NCBI RefSeq assembly: GCF_026342735.1
Contig: NZ_JAPEMM010000001.1
Span: 3,844,001 to 3,908,000 of the forward strand
Origin: Streptomyces sp. NBC_00193
Lineage (GTDB): Bacteria; Actinomycetota; Actinomycetes; Streptomycetales; Streptomycetaceae
DNA: 64,000 nt
Direction of reading: 5' to 3'
Each line of letters starts with the position of its first letter. The stretch's first letter is position 1. Position numbers and translations under genes: made by a program. Of the stretch, positions 49,716 through 58,502 are shown one piece after another. The notes beneath the pieces were generated by a model. It saw only the letters and a list, made by a program, of their open reading frames with translations. It made no database searches and was not told the origin of the DNA.

Positions 49716-50258
49716 GTGATCTGCTACGGACAGGCCGTCCTCGACCTCGCGGACGAACTGGTCGACGCCTACGCCGACGTCTTCTCCGCACCGCCGTGGA
49801 ACGAAGACGAAGAAACCATTCGCCAGTTCGCCACCCGCCTCCCGGCCGACGCCCGGCGCCGTGGTTTCCGCACCGCCTTCATCCAGTCCGCCACCGGCAT
49901 CGACGGCTTCGCCACGGGCTGGATCACCCCGGCGGCCTTCCCGAAGAACCGCGCGTACGCCCAGGTCGCGGCGCAGCTCGGTTCGGCCCGGGTGAAGGAA
50001 CTCCTCACCGGGGCGCTGGAGATAGACGAACTCGCGGTACGCCCCTACGCCCGCGGCCGCGGCACCGCCCGGGACCTGCTCACGGAGATCACCACCGACG
50101 CCCCGGACCGCCGCGCCTGGCTGCTGACCAGCCGCCTGGCCAAGAACACGGTGGCCACGTACCGACGCCTGGGCTGGCACGAGGTCGCACCGCTACCCGG
50201 CACGGAGACGGGCGTCATCGTCTTCCTGTCCCCGGACCACCCGAACCGGGCGGCGTAG
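49716..50258 (+). CDS. GNAT family acetyltransferase
   Basis: A 180-residue protein from GTG 49716, with AGGAGCCAGGA before it. The GNAT core is seen as ALEIDELAVRPYARGRGTARDLLTEI, with the acetyl-CoA-binding R/QxxGxG/A motif in RPYARGRGTA, and LLTSRLAKNTVATYRRLGWHEV near the end. It should transfer an acetyl group to an amine. The substrate is unknown and it stands alone. The frame is open upstream through other genes. Confidence 0.85.
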   Translation: MICYGQAVLDLADELVDAYADVFSAPPWNEDEETIRQFATRLPADARRRGFRTAFIQSATGIDGFATGWITPAAFPKNRAYAQVAAQLGSARVKELLTGALEIDELAVRPYARGRGTARDLLTEITTDAPDRRAWLLTSRLAKNTVATYRRLGWHEVAPLPGTETGVIVFLSPDHPNRAA

Positions 50259-50693
50259 CGGGGCGGTCCCTCCCGCACCTCGCCCGGGCGGCCCCGCCCG
50301 CCGGGACCGGCCCCAGTCGCCTCCGTACGGCGACGGCCGAGAGCTGCCCCTGCCTCCGCGGGGCGCCCGAACACGTCCGAAGAAGGAACACCCGTCACCC
50401 ACGCCGGCCCGCCCGGCCCTTCGGCGGGACCGGGGAGACCCGGTCCCCGGCCGCCCCCGCCCCCGCCCCCGCGGCGAGCGGCAGCCGACGCCCTCCTCAC
50501 CCCGGCGGGCGGACCCGCCAGCCGTGCCCGGACCGCACACCCCCTGCGCATCCGCACCGGCGAACTCCCCAACCCTGCGCGCTGCGCAGCGCCTCTGAAA
50601 GCCGCGGAACATGCCCTGACCGGCACCCGAAGCCAGTCTCGAAAGATCGCCCGGCGGGGCGTCCAACCCACATGGGCGGGGCATACCGCGCCC
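50259..50693. other. 435-bp gene-free region between GNAT and AbiEi-like genes
   Basis: Long plus- and minus-strand ORFs here are shadows of GC-rich sequence without domain support. Nothing specific was seen apart from several GGGCGG/CCGCCC runs. It presumably contains the promoter for the gene at 50694, if that start is right. Confidence 0.5.
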
Positions 50694-52070
50694 ATGAACC
50701 CCACCACACACACCACCCACCCGCAGCCCCCAACCCACGCGGCACCCGCCACACACCAGGCTCAGACGGAGCCGGCCACCCGCCCGGCGCCCGCGGCGTC
50801 CGCCACCCGCCCGGCGCCCGCGGTGTCTGCCATGCCCCAGGCCCGTACGGCACTTGCCACCCGCCCGGTGCCCACCACACACGCGTCTCACGCGGCACCC
50901 GCCTCGTCCCCGGCGTCCCCGGGGACCGCCACGCCCCGGACCCACGCTGCGCCCGGGCCACGCCCGGCGCTGACCAGGCCCACCACACGGTCCGGCCAGA
51001 CCTCGCGGACCACCCCCCACCCCACCGCCACTCCCAGCCGCACCCCCACGCCCACGCCTACCCCCAACCCCAACCCCAACCCAAATCCCACCGCCCGGCG
51101 CCAACTCAACCTCGCCACGCGCCACCAACTCACCACCACCGCCGGCATCCCACCCGGCACGATCACCTCCCGCACCCGCCCCGGCGGGCCCTGGCAGCGC
51201 CTGCTGCCCCGGGTGTACCTCCTCCAGACCGGCCCCCCGGACCAGCGCCAACGCGCCCTCGCCGCTGTCCTCTACGCCGCCGAGCCCGGCTCCGACCCGC
51301 TCTCCGGCGACACCGCCGCCCTCACCGGCGGTGCGGCCCTCGCGCTGCTCGGGATCCGCGAAGCCCCGTACACGCCCGCCGACGTCCTGATCCGCTCCCC
51401 GCGCAAGCTCGCCGGGTCCCCGGAGGTACGCCCATCCCCCACCACCCGCTGGCCCCGCACCATCACCGTCTCGGGCATCCCGAGCACCCGCCCGGTACGC
51501 GCGGCCGCGGACTTCGCGGCCCGGAGCGATCAGCCGGCGGACCAGATCCGCTCGGTCCTCGCCCACGTGGTCCAGTCGGGCTGGTGCCACCCGCACGACC
51601 TGCACACCGAACTCCGCGCCGCCCGCCTCCTGACCCGCCCCGCGATCCGCGCGGCAGCCGCGGAACTCCTCGCCGGAGTCCGCTCGGTGGCCGAGGCGCA
51701 GGCCCGCGACGTCCTCTCCACCACGGACCTTCCGACCCCCCTCTGGAACGCCCGCCTCCACACCCCGGACGGCACGTTCCTGGCGAGCCCGGACGCCTAC
51801 TGGCCCGACGAGGGCGTGGCCCTGGAGATCGACTCGGCGGAGTACCACTACAACCGCGACTCCTGGCACGCCACCCTCCACCGCCGCCTCCGCCTGGAGT
51901 CCCACGGCATCCTGGTGGTCAGCGCCACCCCCTCGATGATCAGAGACACCCCGTCGGAAGTCATCGCAGCCCTCCGCACCCTCCTCACCCTGACCACCAC
52001 CCGCCCCACCCCACCCACAGCCCTGGCCCGCGGCCACCAGCAACTGTCGCTGTTTCGGGGGAATCCCTGA
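50694..52070 (+). CDS. AbiEi/DUF559-like protein with long low-complexity N-terminus
   Basis: A 458-residue ORF. The first 135 residues are Thr/Pro/Ala/His-rich and include a 27-bp tandem repeat (50775-50828) and a run of PTPTPNPNPNPNP. From about residue 138 a conserved part begins: a winged-helix-like RHQLTTTAGIPPGTITSRTR followed by a middle domain. The C-terminal DUF559-like region has DAYWPDEGVALEIDSAEYHYN and LESHGILVVSATP, suggesting a PD-(D/E)XK fold. The true start may be well downstream of 50694. Role unknown; AbiEi-like N-termini occur in antitoxins. Confidence 0.7.
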   Translation: MNPTTHTTHPQPPTHAAPATHQAQTEPATRPAPAASATRPAPAVSAMPQARTALATRPVPTTHASHAAPASSPASPGTATPRTHAAPGPRPALTRPTTRSGQTSRTTPHPTATPSRTPTPTPTPNPNPNPNPTARRQLNLATRHQLTTTAGIPPGTITSRTRPGGPWQRLLPRVYLLQTGPPDQRQRALAAVLYAAEPGSDPLSGDTAALTGGAALALLGIREAPYTPADVLIRSPRKLAGSPEVRPSPTTRWPRTITVSGIPSTRPVRAAADFAARSDQPADQIRSVLAHVVQSGWCHPHDLHTELRAARLLTRPAIRAAAAELLAGVRSVAEAQARDVLSTTDLPTPLWNARLHTPDGTFLASPDAYWPDEGVALEIDSAEYHYNRDSWHATLHRRLRLESHGILVVSATPSMIRDTPSEVIAALRTLLTLTTTRPTPPTALARGHQQLSLFRGNP

Positions 52071-52154
52071 CTCCCCTTCTGTCTGCACGCGCGTGCGTCG
52101 TTTTCGCCCGCAACGAAATCTGGCCAGAGATAAACAGCATGTGATCGATCGGGA

Positions 52155-52182
52155 TTGACTGGTCTTGATCTTTGCGTAGCGT
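52155..52182 (+). promoter_or_regulatory. Promoter for the McrB-N gene, giving a leaderless mRNA
   Basis: TTGACT (-35, 52155-52160) and TAGCGT (-10, 52177-52182) are 16 bp apart. A start seven bases after the -10 falls at 52189, the A of the ATG. There is no ribosome-binding sequence, which fits leaderless translation. Confidence 0.7.
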
Positions 52183-52188
52183 TTCGGC

Positions 52189-53325
52189 ATGACGATGCGC
52201 GAGCTGCTCTTCGAAGTTGGACAGACGTATGACCAGAAAGCAGGCACGAAGGAGCACGTTCCTGGCCAGAAAGTCCTTCGGAAGGTGGCCAGTCGTACCG
52301 ACCTCGGGGTGCTGGACGACTGGGAAGCGGAAGGCTACGGAGGGAAGGGGACCGCGGCCCTTGCGCCTTGGGTCGGGGTATTCGACCCGAAGATCAACCG
52401 CAATCCGAAGGTCGGGCTGTACCTCGCGTACATCTTCAGCACGGATCTGAAGACGGTGACGTTGACCCTTCAGCAGGGGGTCACGGATCTGGAGGAGAAG
52501 ATCCGTGAGCGGAAGGTCCTCCTCAGCCATCTCGAGCGGCAGGCGGATCGTCTCTTTAAGGCTCTGCCGGCGAATCTGGCCGAGGAGTGGAACTACCGCC
52601 CGTCCTTCGGTTGGCAGGAGCGACCGGAGGCGTACGAGGCCGCCAGCGTGGTGGCTCGTCCGTACGACGTCAGCAACCTCCCTACGGAGGAGCAGCTGCA
52701 GCAGGACCTTCGCACGGCCGAGAATTTGCTGAGGAGTGCGGCCGAAGCGGACGAGGCGCTGCGCGCCGAAGAGGAAGGCGAGCCGGCGCTCGCCCAGCCG
52801 AAGCGCAAGCGGAAGGCCGGGGCTGCTCCGGCGATCGGGTTCAAGCCGGGCAACAGTTCGGCCTACCTGGTGGCCATCGCGGCTCACGAGCAGCTGAAGA
52901 GCCGCAAGCACGAGCTGCTGATCCAGGATTTCGCCGCGCACATCGCCGAGCGGGACTACGAGGCGAGGAACCAGCACATCCATCCCAAGGATCTGACGCT
53001 CCACCCGGCCGATGCGGCCGCGGGCGATGCCGGAGCGGCCGATTCAGGAGATGCCGTCCTCCCGGAGTGGCTCGTCGAAGCCAAGGTGCTGCGGAACGGC
53101 GACGCTGCCGCTGCCGTACGCGCGGCCGTTGGTCAACTCAAGGAATACAGCTACTTCCTCTACGGAGAGAAGGGGCTGGAAGCCCCTCACCTCATCGCTC
53201 TCTTCTCCGAGGACATCGGGGTGTACGCGTCGTACCTGGAAGCCCAAGGAATCGCCGCGATCTGGCAGACCAGCGATGGCTGGGACGGGACCGTCACCGC
53301 TATTGCCTGGGGAATGGTGGGCTGA
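52189..53325 (+). CDS. Solitary McrB-N-domain (MrcB/DUF3578) protein with predicted nuclease C-terminus
   Basis: A 378-residue protein. Residues about 1-100 match the MrcB-family N-terminal domain: GKGTAALAPWVGVFDPKINR followed by VGLYLAYIFSTDLKTVTLTLQQGVTDLE. A coiled segment with KLTR-type heptads is followed by a basic linker (PKRKRKAG). The C-terminal 150 residues contain WLVEAKV and AVGQLKEYSYFLYG, which look like the ExK and Gln of a PD-(D/E)XK nuclease. No GTPase or McrC partner gene is adjacent, so it may act alone on modified DNA. Codon use is less GC-rich than in the neighbours, suggesting transfer. Confidence 0.78.
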   Translation: MTMRELLFEVGQTYDQKAGTKEHVPGQKVLRKVASRTDLGVLDDWEAEGYGGKGTAALAPWVGVFDPKINRNPKVGLYLAYIFSTDLKTVTLTLQQGVTDLEEKIRERKVLLSHLERQADRLFKALPANLAEEWNYRPSFGWQERPEAYEAASVVARPYDVSNLPTEEQLQQDLRTAENLLRSAAEADEALRAEEEGEPALAQPKRKRKAGAAPAIGFKPGNSSAYLVAIAAHEQLKSRKHELLIQDFAAHIAERDYEARNQHIHPKDLTLHPADAAAGDAGAADSGDAVLPEWLVEAKVLRNGDAAAAVRAAVGQLKEYSYFLYGEKGLEAPHLIALFSEDIGVYASYLEAQGIAAIWQTSDGWDGTVTAIAWGMVG

Positions 53326-54333
53326 TCAGGCGGCGCTAGTCCCGTGGCATGCCCCGTAAGGCCGTCCCGATGTGCACCAGCAGGTGGTGGTGCTCGTCGG
53401 GGGCCACGGGGTGGCCTTGCCTCGGGCGGCCAGGGTGGTGGCGTATTCCGCCAGGAGGGACGGGGAGGACGGGGAGGTTTTCTCCGAGGCTGCGAAGGCT
53501 TCGTACGAGGGGACGCTGGCCGTGACGATGCCGAGGTTCGTGGTGCCCGAGGCGGCCAGGGTGCGGAGGGAGGCTTCCACCTGGGCCAGGTGGGCGTCGT
53601 GGGAGGGGTACTCCGCGGACAGGGTGGGGTACGACGTCAGCAGCTCCGCCAGTTCGCGGGCCGGCCAGTGGAGGATGGCCACAGGGAAGGGGCGGGAGAG
53701 CGCGGCACGGCGGTCGCCCAGTTCGGCGCGCAGGCGGGCGATCTCGGCGCGGAGTTCGGCGGGGTCGTCGGAGCCGAGGGCCCAGATGCGCTTGGGGTCG
53801 TGGAGTTCGTCCAGCGGGATCGGGCCGATGTGACGGGTGTCCGCGACCATGTCCCAGTCGTCGTGGGGGAGTCCGAGGAGGCGGCGTACGCGGTGGCGGC
53901 CCGTGAGGAGCGCGGTCGTGGCCGGGGTCAGGGGGGTGTTGTCCGGGGCCAGGAGGGTGGCCGCCTCGGTGAAGCACTCGTGGGAGGCCTCGAGTTCGTC
54001 GTGGGCCTCCAGGGCCTCGGCGATGACCTCCCAGGGGGCGGGGTCCGAGGGGGCCGCCGCGCGGATGCCCTGGATGAGGGCGCGGGCCTCGGGCTCGTGG
54101 CCGTACTCCCAGAGGTTGGCCGCCTGGAGGGCCTTGATGAGGGACGGGTCGTCCGTCGTGTCCGCGGCCAGGAGTTGGTCGTAGAGGGCGCTCGCCCGCT
54201 CGCGTTCGTCGGCCAGTTCGAGGTGGGCCGCGGCCTGGAGGAGCAACGGCTCCTGGTCCTCGGGGTAGCGGGTCGCCGTGCGGATGAGGCGCTCGGCTTC
54301 GGCGATGTGCTCGGCAGGCGTGTCGGGGCGCAT
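53326..54333 (-). CDS. TPR protein with C-terminal SEC-C zinc-binding motif
   Basis: A 335-residue protein. Residues about 1-140 form TPR-like helical pairs (AAAHLELADERERASALYDQLL and EALEAHDELEASHECFTEAATLL). A central region (GPIPLDELHDPKRIWALGSDDPAELRAEIARLRAELG) is followed by a helical domain. The end, CWCTSGRPYGACHG, fits the SEC-C pattern CxCxSGxxYxxCH, which binds zinc. Its stop codon abuts the stop of the convergent McrB-N gene with no gap. Function unknown. Confidence 0.85.
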   Translation of the reverse strand: MRPDTPAEHIAEAERLIRTATRYPEDQEPLLLQAAAHLELADERERASALYDQLLAADTTDDPSLIKALQAANLWEYGHEPEARALIQGIRAAAPSDPAPWEVIAEALEAHDELEASHECFTEAATLLAPDNTPLTPATTALLTGRHRVRRLLGLPHDDWDMVADTRHIGPIPLDELHDPKRIWALGSDDPAELRAEIARLRAELGDRRAALSRPFPVAILHWPARELAELLTSYPTLSAEYPSHDAHLAQVEASLRTLAASGTTNLGIVTASVPSYEAFAASEKTSPSSPSLLAEYATTLAARGKATPWPPTSTTTCWCTSGRPYGACHGTSAA

Positions 54334-54380
54334 GCTTTGCAGCGTACTGCTGCTGGTCAGTTGAGGGGGGAGGACTTAGG

Positions 54381-55226
54381 GTGCCGCCCGTGCGAGATCG
54401 CGTGCGGGTCGTGGTGCAGGGGAAGGGCCAGGGCAAGGGCCGGTGGGCGTGGCGTGCGCGCCGGGTCGGTATCGCGGGCGTGCTGTGGGCGGCCGGTGAA
54501 CTCGCCGTCACCGTAGGCGTGGTGGTGATGTTGCTGGTGGTGCACCAGGTGTGGTGGACCAACCGGCAGGCGCTGAGTGCCGCGCACGAAGTGGTGAGAG
54601 AGCTGGAGGAAGATGCGTCCCTCTCCGGGACGGAGGGAGAGGGAGAGGGAGAGGGGGAAGGGCAGGGGGAAGGGGAGCCCGCTGTCGAGGAATCCGTCGG
54701 GGCGTCGGACGGGCCGGGCGGGTCCGGGGCCTCGGGTGGTGCGTCCGCGGGCAACTCCGGGCCGCGCACCGTCAAGCCGCCGCCGCGGGAGTCCGCGTAC
54801 GGCATCCTGCGCATTCCGCGCCTCGGCGTCGCCGTGCCCGTCGCGCAGGGCGTGGACAAGCGGTCCGTGCTGGACAAGGGGTACGCCGGGCACTACGCGG
54901 GGACCGCGCAGCCCGGTGCCGAGGGGAACTTCGCGCTCGCCGGACACCGCAACACGCACGGGGAGCCCTTCCGTTACATCAACCGGCTCAGGGCCGGGGA
55001 CGAGCTGATCGTGGACGTGCGGGGCAAGCGGTACGTGTACCTGGTCGGGCAGACGCTGGCGGAGACGACCGAGCACGACACCGGGGTGATCGCGCCCGTC
55101 CCGCGCAGCACCGTCACGCCGGGGGCCGGCTACAGCGAGCCCGGCGCGTACATCACGCTGACCACCTGCACGCCCGAGTACAGCTCCAAGTACCGGCTCG
55201 TGGTGTGGGGGACCCTCAAGCGCTGA
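54381..55226 (+). CDS. Class E sortase
   Basis: A 281-residue transpeptidase starting at GTG 54381. It anchors proteins with LAxTG-type signals to the cell wall. It has an N-terminal membrane segment (about 33-56), a Glu/Gly-repeat and Ser/Gly linker (residues 82-130), then the sortase domain with H189 (LAGHRNTHG), C263 (TLTTCTP) and R272 (KYRLVVWG). The sequence TLTTCTP is typical of class E. The LAETG-tailed surface protein at 62717-63505 is a possible substrate. Confidence 0.93.
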   Translation: MPPVRDRVRVVVQGKGQGKGRWAWRARRVGIAGVLWAAGELAVTVGVVVMLLVVHQVWWTNRQALSAAHEVVRELEEDASLSGTEGEGEGEGEGQGEGEPAVEESVGASDGPGGSGASGGASAGNSGPRTVKPPPRESAYGILRIPRLGVAVPVAQGVDKRSVLDKGYAGHYAGTAQPGAEGNFALAGHRNTHGEPFRYINRLRAGDELIVDVRGKRYVYLVGQTLAETTEHDTGVIAPVPRSTVTPGAGYSEPGAYITLTTCTPEYSSKYRLVVWGTLKR

Positions 55227-55278
55227 CGCAGCCGATGCGCTGACGCCCGCACGGGCGGGCGGACCGTAGGGTGGGGCG

Positions 55279-55476
55279 GTGCGTCGGAAAAGGGTGAAAC
55301 GTCCGCAGTTGGTGTGGCTTGCCGTGCCGTTCGTCTTGTTCGTCGCAGCGCTGCCGCTCGCGAACCGGGTGGAGCCGGCGCCGGGCGGCGTACCGTTCCT
55401 GCTCCTCTGGTTCATCGGGGCGACCCTGCTGACCCCGCTCGCGGTCTGGCTGACCTGGCGCGGTGATCACCGATGA
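55279..55476 (+). CDS. DUF3311 small membrane protein, symporter partner
   Basis: A 65-residue protein from GTG 55279. Two membrane helices are seen (LVWLAVPFVLFVAALPLA and FLLLWFIGATLLTPLAVWLTW), the DUF3311 pattern. Its end overlaps the symporter start by 4 bp (ATGA). DUF3311 proteins often accompany sodium:solute symporters and may be small subunits of them. Confidence 0.88.
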   Translation: MRRKRVKRPQLVWLAVPFVLFVAALPLANRVEPAPGGVPFLLLWFIGATLLTPLAVWLTWRGDHR

Positions 55477-57056
55477 GCCAGGCGGCCGTCGCGACCACCG
55501 TCTTCGGCGCGTTCATGGTGGCCACCGTCGCGCTCGGACTGCTCGCCGTGCGCGGGCGCGGCGGGGGCGGCGGCGGGCTCGCCGAGTGGTCGGTGGGCGG
55601 GCGCTCGCTCGGCACCGTGTTCATCTGGGTCCTGATGGCGGGCGAGGGGTACACGAGCTTCAGTTACCTCGGCGCGGCCGGCTGGGGCTACAACTACGGC
55701 GCCCCCGTGATGTACGTGGTCGCGTACATGTCCTGCGGCTACGCGGTCGGTTACGTCGTCGGGCCCGTGCTGTGGGACTACGCGCGCCGCCACGGCCTCG
55801 TCGGCATCACCGACATGGTGGCCCACCGGTACGGGCGCCCCTGGCTCGGCGCCGCGGTCGCGGTGCTCGCGACCGTCTTCCTGCTCCCCTACATCCAGCT
55901 CCAGATCACCGGAATGGGTGTGGTGGTCTCGACGGTCACCTACGGGGCGGTGTCCCTGGAATGGGCCTACTTCATCGCCTTCGCCGTCACCACCGGCTTC
56001 GTCGTGGTGAGTGGGCTGCGCGGCAGTGCGTGGGTCTCCGTGCTGAAGGACGTGCTGGTCATCGGCACTCTGGGGTTCCTCGCGGTCTACGTCCCCCTGC
56101 ACTACTTCGGCGGCTACGGGGAGCTCTTCGAGCGGCTCACGGCCGAACGCCCGCAGTGGCTGACGCTCCCTGGCGCCGGGAGCGGCGAGGGCGGCCGGGG
56201 CGAGCTGGGCGTGGGGTGGTTCGCCTCGACCACCGTGCTGAACGCGCTGACCGTCGTCATCTTCCCGACCACCGTGGCGGGGTACCTGGGCGCGCGGAAC
56301 GCCGACGCGCTGCGCCGCAACGCCATCCTGCTGCCCGCGTACAACGTGCTGCTCTTCGTGCCGATGCTGCTGGGCATGGCGGCGCTGTTCGTCGTACCGG
56401 GGCTGGCGGGCGCCGAGTCCAACCTCGCGCTGTTCAAGCTGGTCGTGGACTCCCTGCCCGCGTGGGCGGTGGGGGTGATCGGGGTGGCGGCGGCGCTGTC
56501 GTCGATCGTGCCGATGGCGGTGTTCATGCTGGTCATCGGCACGATGTGGGGGCGCAGCGTGCTCTCGCTGCTGCCGCGCTGGAGCTCGGGCGAGCGGCAG
56601 AAACTCGCCTCGCAGGTGGTCGTGGTGGCGGCCGGGACGATCGCGCTGGTGATGACCTACACGGCGCCGAACACGCTGGTCAGGCTCTCGCTCGTGTCCT
56701 ACGAGGGCATGGCGCAACTGGTGCCGATGCTGCTCCTGGGCCTGGTGTGGCGCAGGCTCACCACGGCGGCCGCGGTGTGCGGGCTGGCCGCGGGGGTCGC
56801 GGTGGTCTGCGGGCTGGTCTTCACGGGCCACGACCCGGTGTGGGGCGTGAACGCGGGCACGGTCGCCCTCGCGGTGAACCTGGCGGTCGCGCTGACGGTG
56901 ACCTGGCTCGGCCCCCGGGAGGGGGCGCGGAGCGGGGCGGGGGACCCCCGGCCGGACGAGGAGGTGCTGGCGCGCGATCCGCTGCCCGGGGCCGGGGCCG
57001 GGGCCGGGGCCGGGGACGAAAACGAGATCCCGTCCGTTGTCAGTGCGCGCGGTTAG
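55473..57056 (+). CDS. Sodium:solute symporter (SSS family)
   Basis: A 527-residue transporter from ATG 55473 with about 13 membrane segments. The first half has the WSVGGRSLGTVFIWVLMAGEGYTSFSYLGAAGWGYNYG block, and FSYLGAAGWGYNYG is a mark of the monocarboxylate/organic acid branch (MctP, YidK). The Na+-site regions in helices 1 and 8 are recognisable (PAWAVGVIGVAAALSSIVPMAVF). It is translationally coupled to DUF3311. The C-terminal 60 residues are Gly/Ala-rich with repeats. Confidence 0.93.
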   Translation: MSQAAVATTVFGAFMVATVALGLLAVRGRGGGGGGLAEWSVGGRSLGTVFIWVLMAGEGYTSFSYLGAAGWGYNYGAPVMYVVAYMSCGYAVGYVVGPVLWDYARRHGLVGITDMVAHRYGRPWLGAAVAVLATVFLLPYIQLQITGMGVVVSTVTYGAVSLEWAYFIAFAVTTGFVVVSGLRGSAWVSVLKDVLVIGTLGFLAVYVPLHYFGGYGELFERLTAERPQWLTLPGAGSGEGGRGELGVGWFASTTVLNALTVVIFPTTVAGYLGARNADALRRNAILLPAYNVLLFVPMLLGMAALFVVPGLAGAESNLALFKLVVDSLPAWAVGVIGVAAALSSIVPMAVFMLVIGTMWGRSVLSLLPRWSSGERQKLASQVVVVAAGTIALVMTYTAPNTLVRLSLVSYEGMAQLVPMLLLGLVWRRLTTAAAVCGLAAGVAVVCGLVFTGHDPVWGVNAGTVALAVNLAVALTVTWLGPREGARSGAGDPRPDEEVLARDPLPGAGAGAGAGDENEIPSVVSARG

Positions 57057-57149
57057 TATCGATCGCGAGTACGAGTTACGGGTGCGGGCGTGAGTCGCGG
57101 ATCTCTTACGGGAGTTCGTGCGCGGGAGCAGCGGGAGGGGGCGGTTCGC

Positions 57150-57497
57150 ATGGCAGAGCACAGCGGGCTTCGCCCCGTGCGGTTCCGGTTCCGGTTCACG
57201 GCGCCGTCCGCGCGACTGACGGCGCTGCTGGCCTCGCTCCTGGTGCTCGGAGGCTTCCTCGGGCTGTTCGCCGGGGAGGGCGGGCTCGGCACGGTCGTCG
57301 TGGTCCTTGCGGCGACCTTCGCCGTGGGTGCCTCGGTCCTGGCCGCCCGGCTGGTCCGGCCGGTGCCGCCACATCGCATACGTACCGCGATCCGTGATCG
57401 CGAGCAGCGCACGGCGTTCCTGCCGCAGCGCGATCCCGACGCTTCAGGCCGGTCGCGGCCCAGGGCGCCCGGCCGTCCCCTTCCGACGGCCGCGTAG
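57150..57497 (+). CDS. DUF6412-like membrane protein
   Basis: A 115-residue protein from ATG 57150 with GGAGGGGG upstream. Two hydrophobic helices (LTALLASLLVLGGFLGLFAG and TVVVVLAATFAVGASVLAA) and a basic C-terminus rich in Arg, Pro. It lies 118 bp before a YidC gene in the same direction and is probably in the same transcript. A GTG start at 57090 is possible but adds 20 basic residues. Confidence 0.78.
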   Translation: MAEHSGLRPVRFRFRFTAPSARLTALLASLLVLGGFLGLFAGEGGLGTVVVVLAATFAVGASVLAARLVRPVPPHRIRTAIRDREQRTAFLPQRDPDASGRSRPRAPGRPLPTAA

Positions 57498-57615
57498 GGG
57501 CGCGCAGCTCCTTCCTCCCGATCGCTTCTGATCGCCACACCTTGCCGCCCCTCGCGGGTCGTCACGCCGAAACGCATCTCTTTCGACGTTCGACGAGTCC
57601 CTTCGGAGGGCCCAC

Positions 57616-58380
57616 GTGTCCGTTTTCATCGATCTTGTTGCTGTGCTGGGCCGGCTCCTGGAGCCGGTGCTGGCCGAGTCCGCGACCGCTGCCGCGATCG
57701 TGCTGTTCACCGTGCTCGTGCGGCTCGCGCTGCACCCCCTGAGCCGGGCCGCCTTCCGCGGGGCGACTCCGGTGGCGGGCATCCTGCCGGTGCTGCTCCA
57801 GCTGCCGGTGTTCTTCCTGATGTACCGGGCGTTCTCCTCGGCGGAGATCGGCGGGGGCGCCAACGAGCTGCTCGGCCACCGGCTGTTCGCCGCGCCGCTC
57901 GGGGACCGGTGGACCGAGGCGCTGGGGGAGGGCGGCCTCTTCGGCGAGCGGGGGCTCGTGTTCCTCGGGCTGTTCGCGGTCGTCGCGGTGGTGGCCGCGT
58001 GGAGTGCGGCGCGCGCACGCAAGACGGCGGCGCTGATGGCCGCCACGGCCGCGGCCTCGGCTACTGCTGCCGCCACCGTCAGGGGCAAGGCCGCCAAGGG
58101 GAAGGCCTCCGGCGCCAAGGCCTCCGGCGCCAAGGCCGCCGGAGCTGCCGTCGCCCTGACCGCGGAGCAGCAGGAGCTCATGCGCAAGGTGGGCGGCGTA
58201 CTGCCCCTGCTGTCCTTCGGGACGCTGATCACGGCCGCCGTGGTGCCGCTGGCGGCCGGGCTGTACCTGGTCACGACCACCGCGTGGTCGGTCGCCGAGC
58301 GCGCCTGGCTCCAGTACCGGAAGGACCGGGCGGAGCGTGTGGAGGGGGCGGTCAGCGGAGCAGAGCGTTCCGCCATGTGA
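57616..58380 (+). CDS. YidC/Oxa1-family membrane insertase paralogue
   Basis: A 254-residue protein from GTG 57616. YidC features are VLFTVLVRLALHPLSRAAFRG with the conserved hydrophilic-groove Arg, LPVLLQLPVFFLMYRAF, and three more membrane helices ending in LYLVTTTAWSVAERAWLQ. It is shorter than the main YidC and lacks its long C-terminal tail. The middle KAAKGKASGAKASGAKAAGA repeat is a basic tract. It is a second insertase with an unknown client range; many streptomycetes carry one. Confidence 0.9.
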   Translation: MSVFIDLVAVLGRLLEPVLAESATAAAIVLFTVLVRLALHPLSRAAFRGATPVAGILPVLLQLPVFFLMYRAFSSAEIGGGANELLGHRLFAAPLGDRWTEALGEGGLFGERGLVFLGLFAVVAVVAAWSAARARKTAALMAATAAASATAAATVRGKAAKGKASGAKASGAKAAGAAVALTAEQQELMRKVGGVLPLLSFGTLITAAVVPLAAGLYLVTTTAWSVAERAWLQYRKDRAERVEGAVSGAERSAM

Positions 58381-58502
58381 ACAGGGTCTTGCGGATGAGG
58401 CCGACATCTTGGAGGATCGACCAATCCTCCGATGGCCGCAACCCATCGTCCGGCCCGGGGCATGCCCATGGGTCGACCATCCTCGACCACGGGAGAATGC
58501 CC

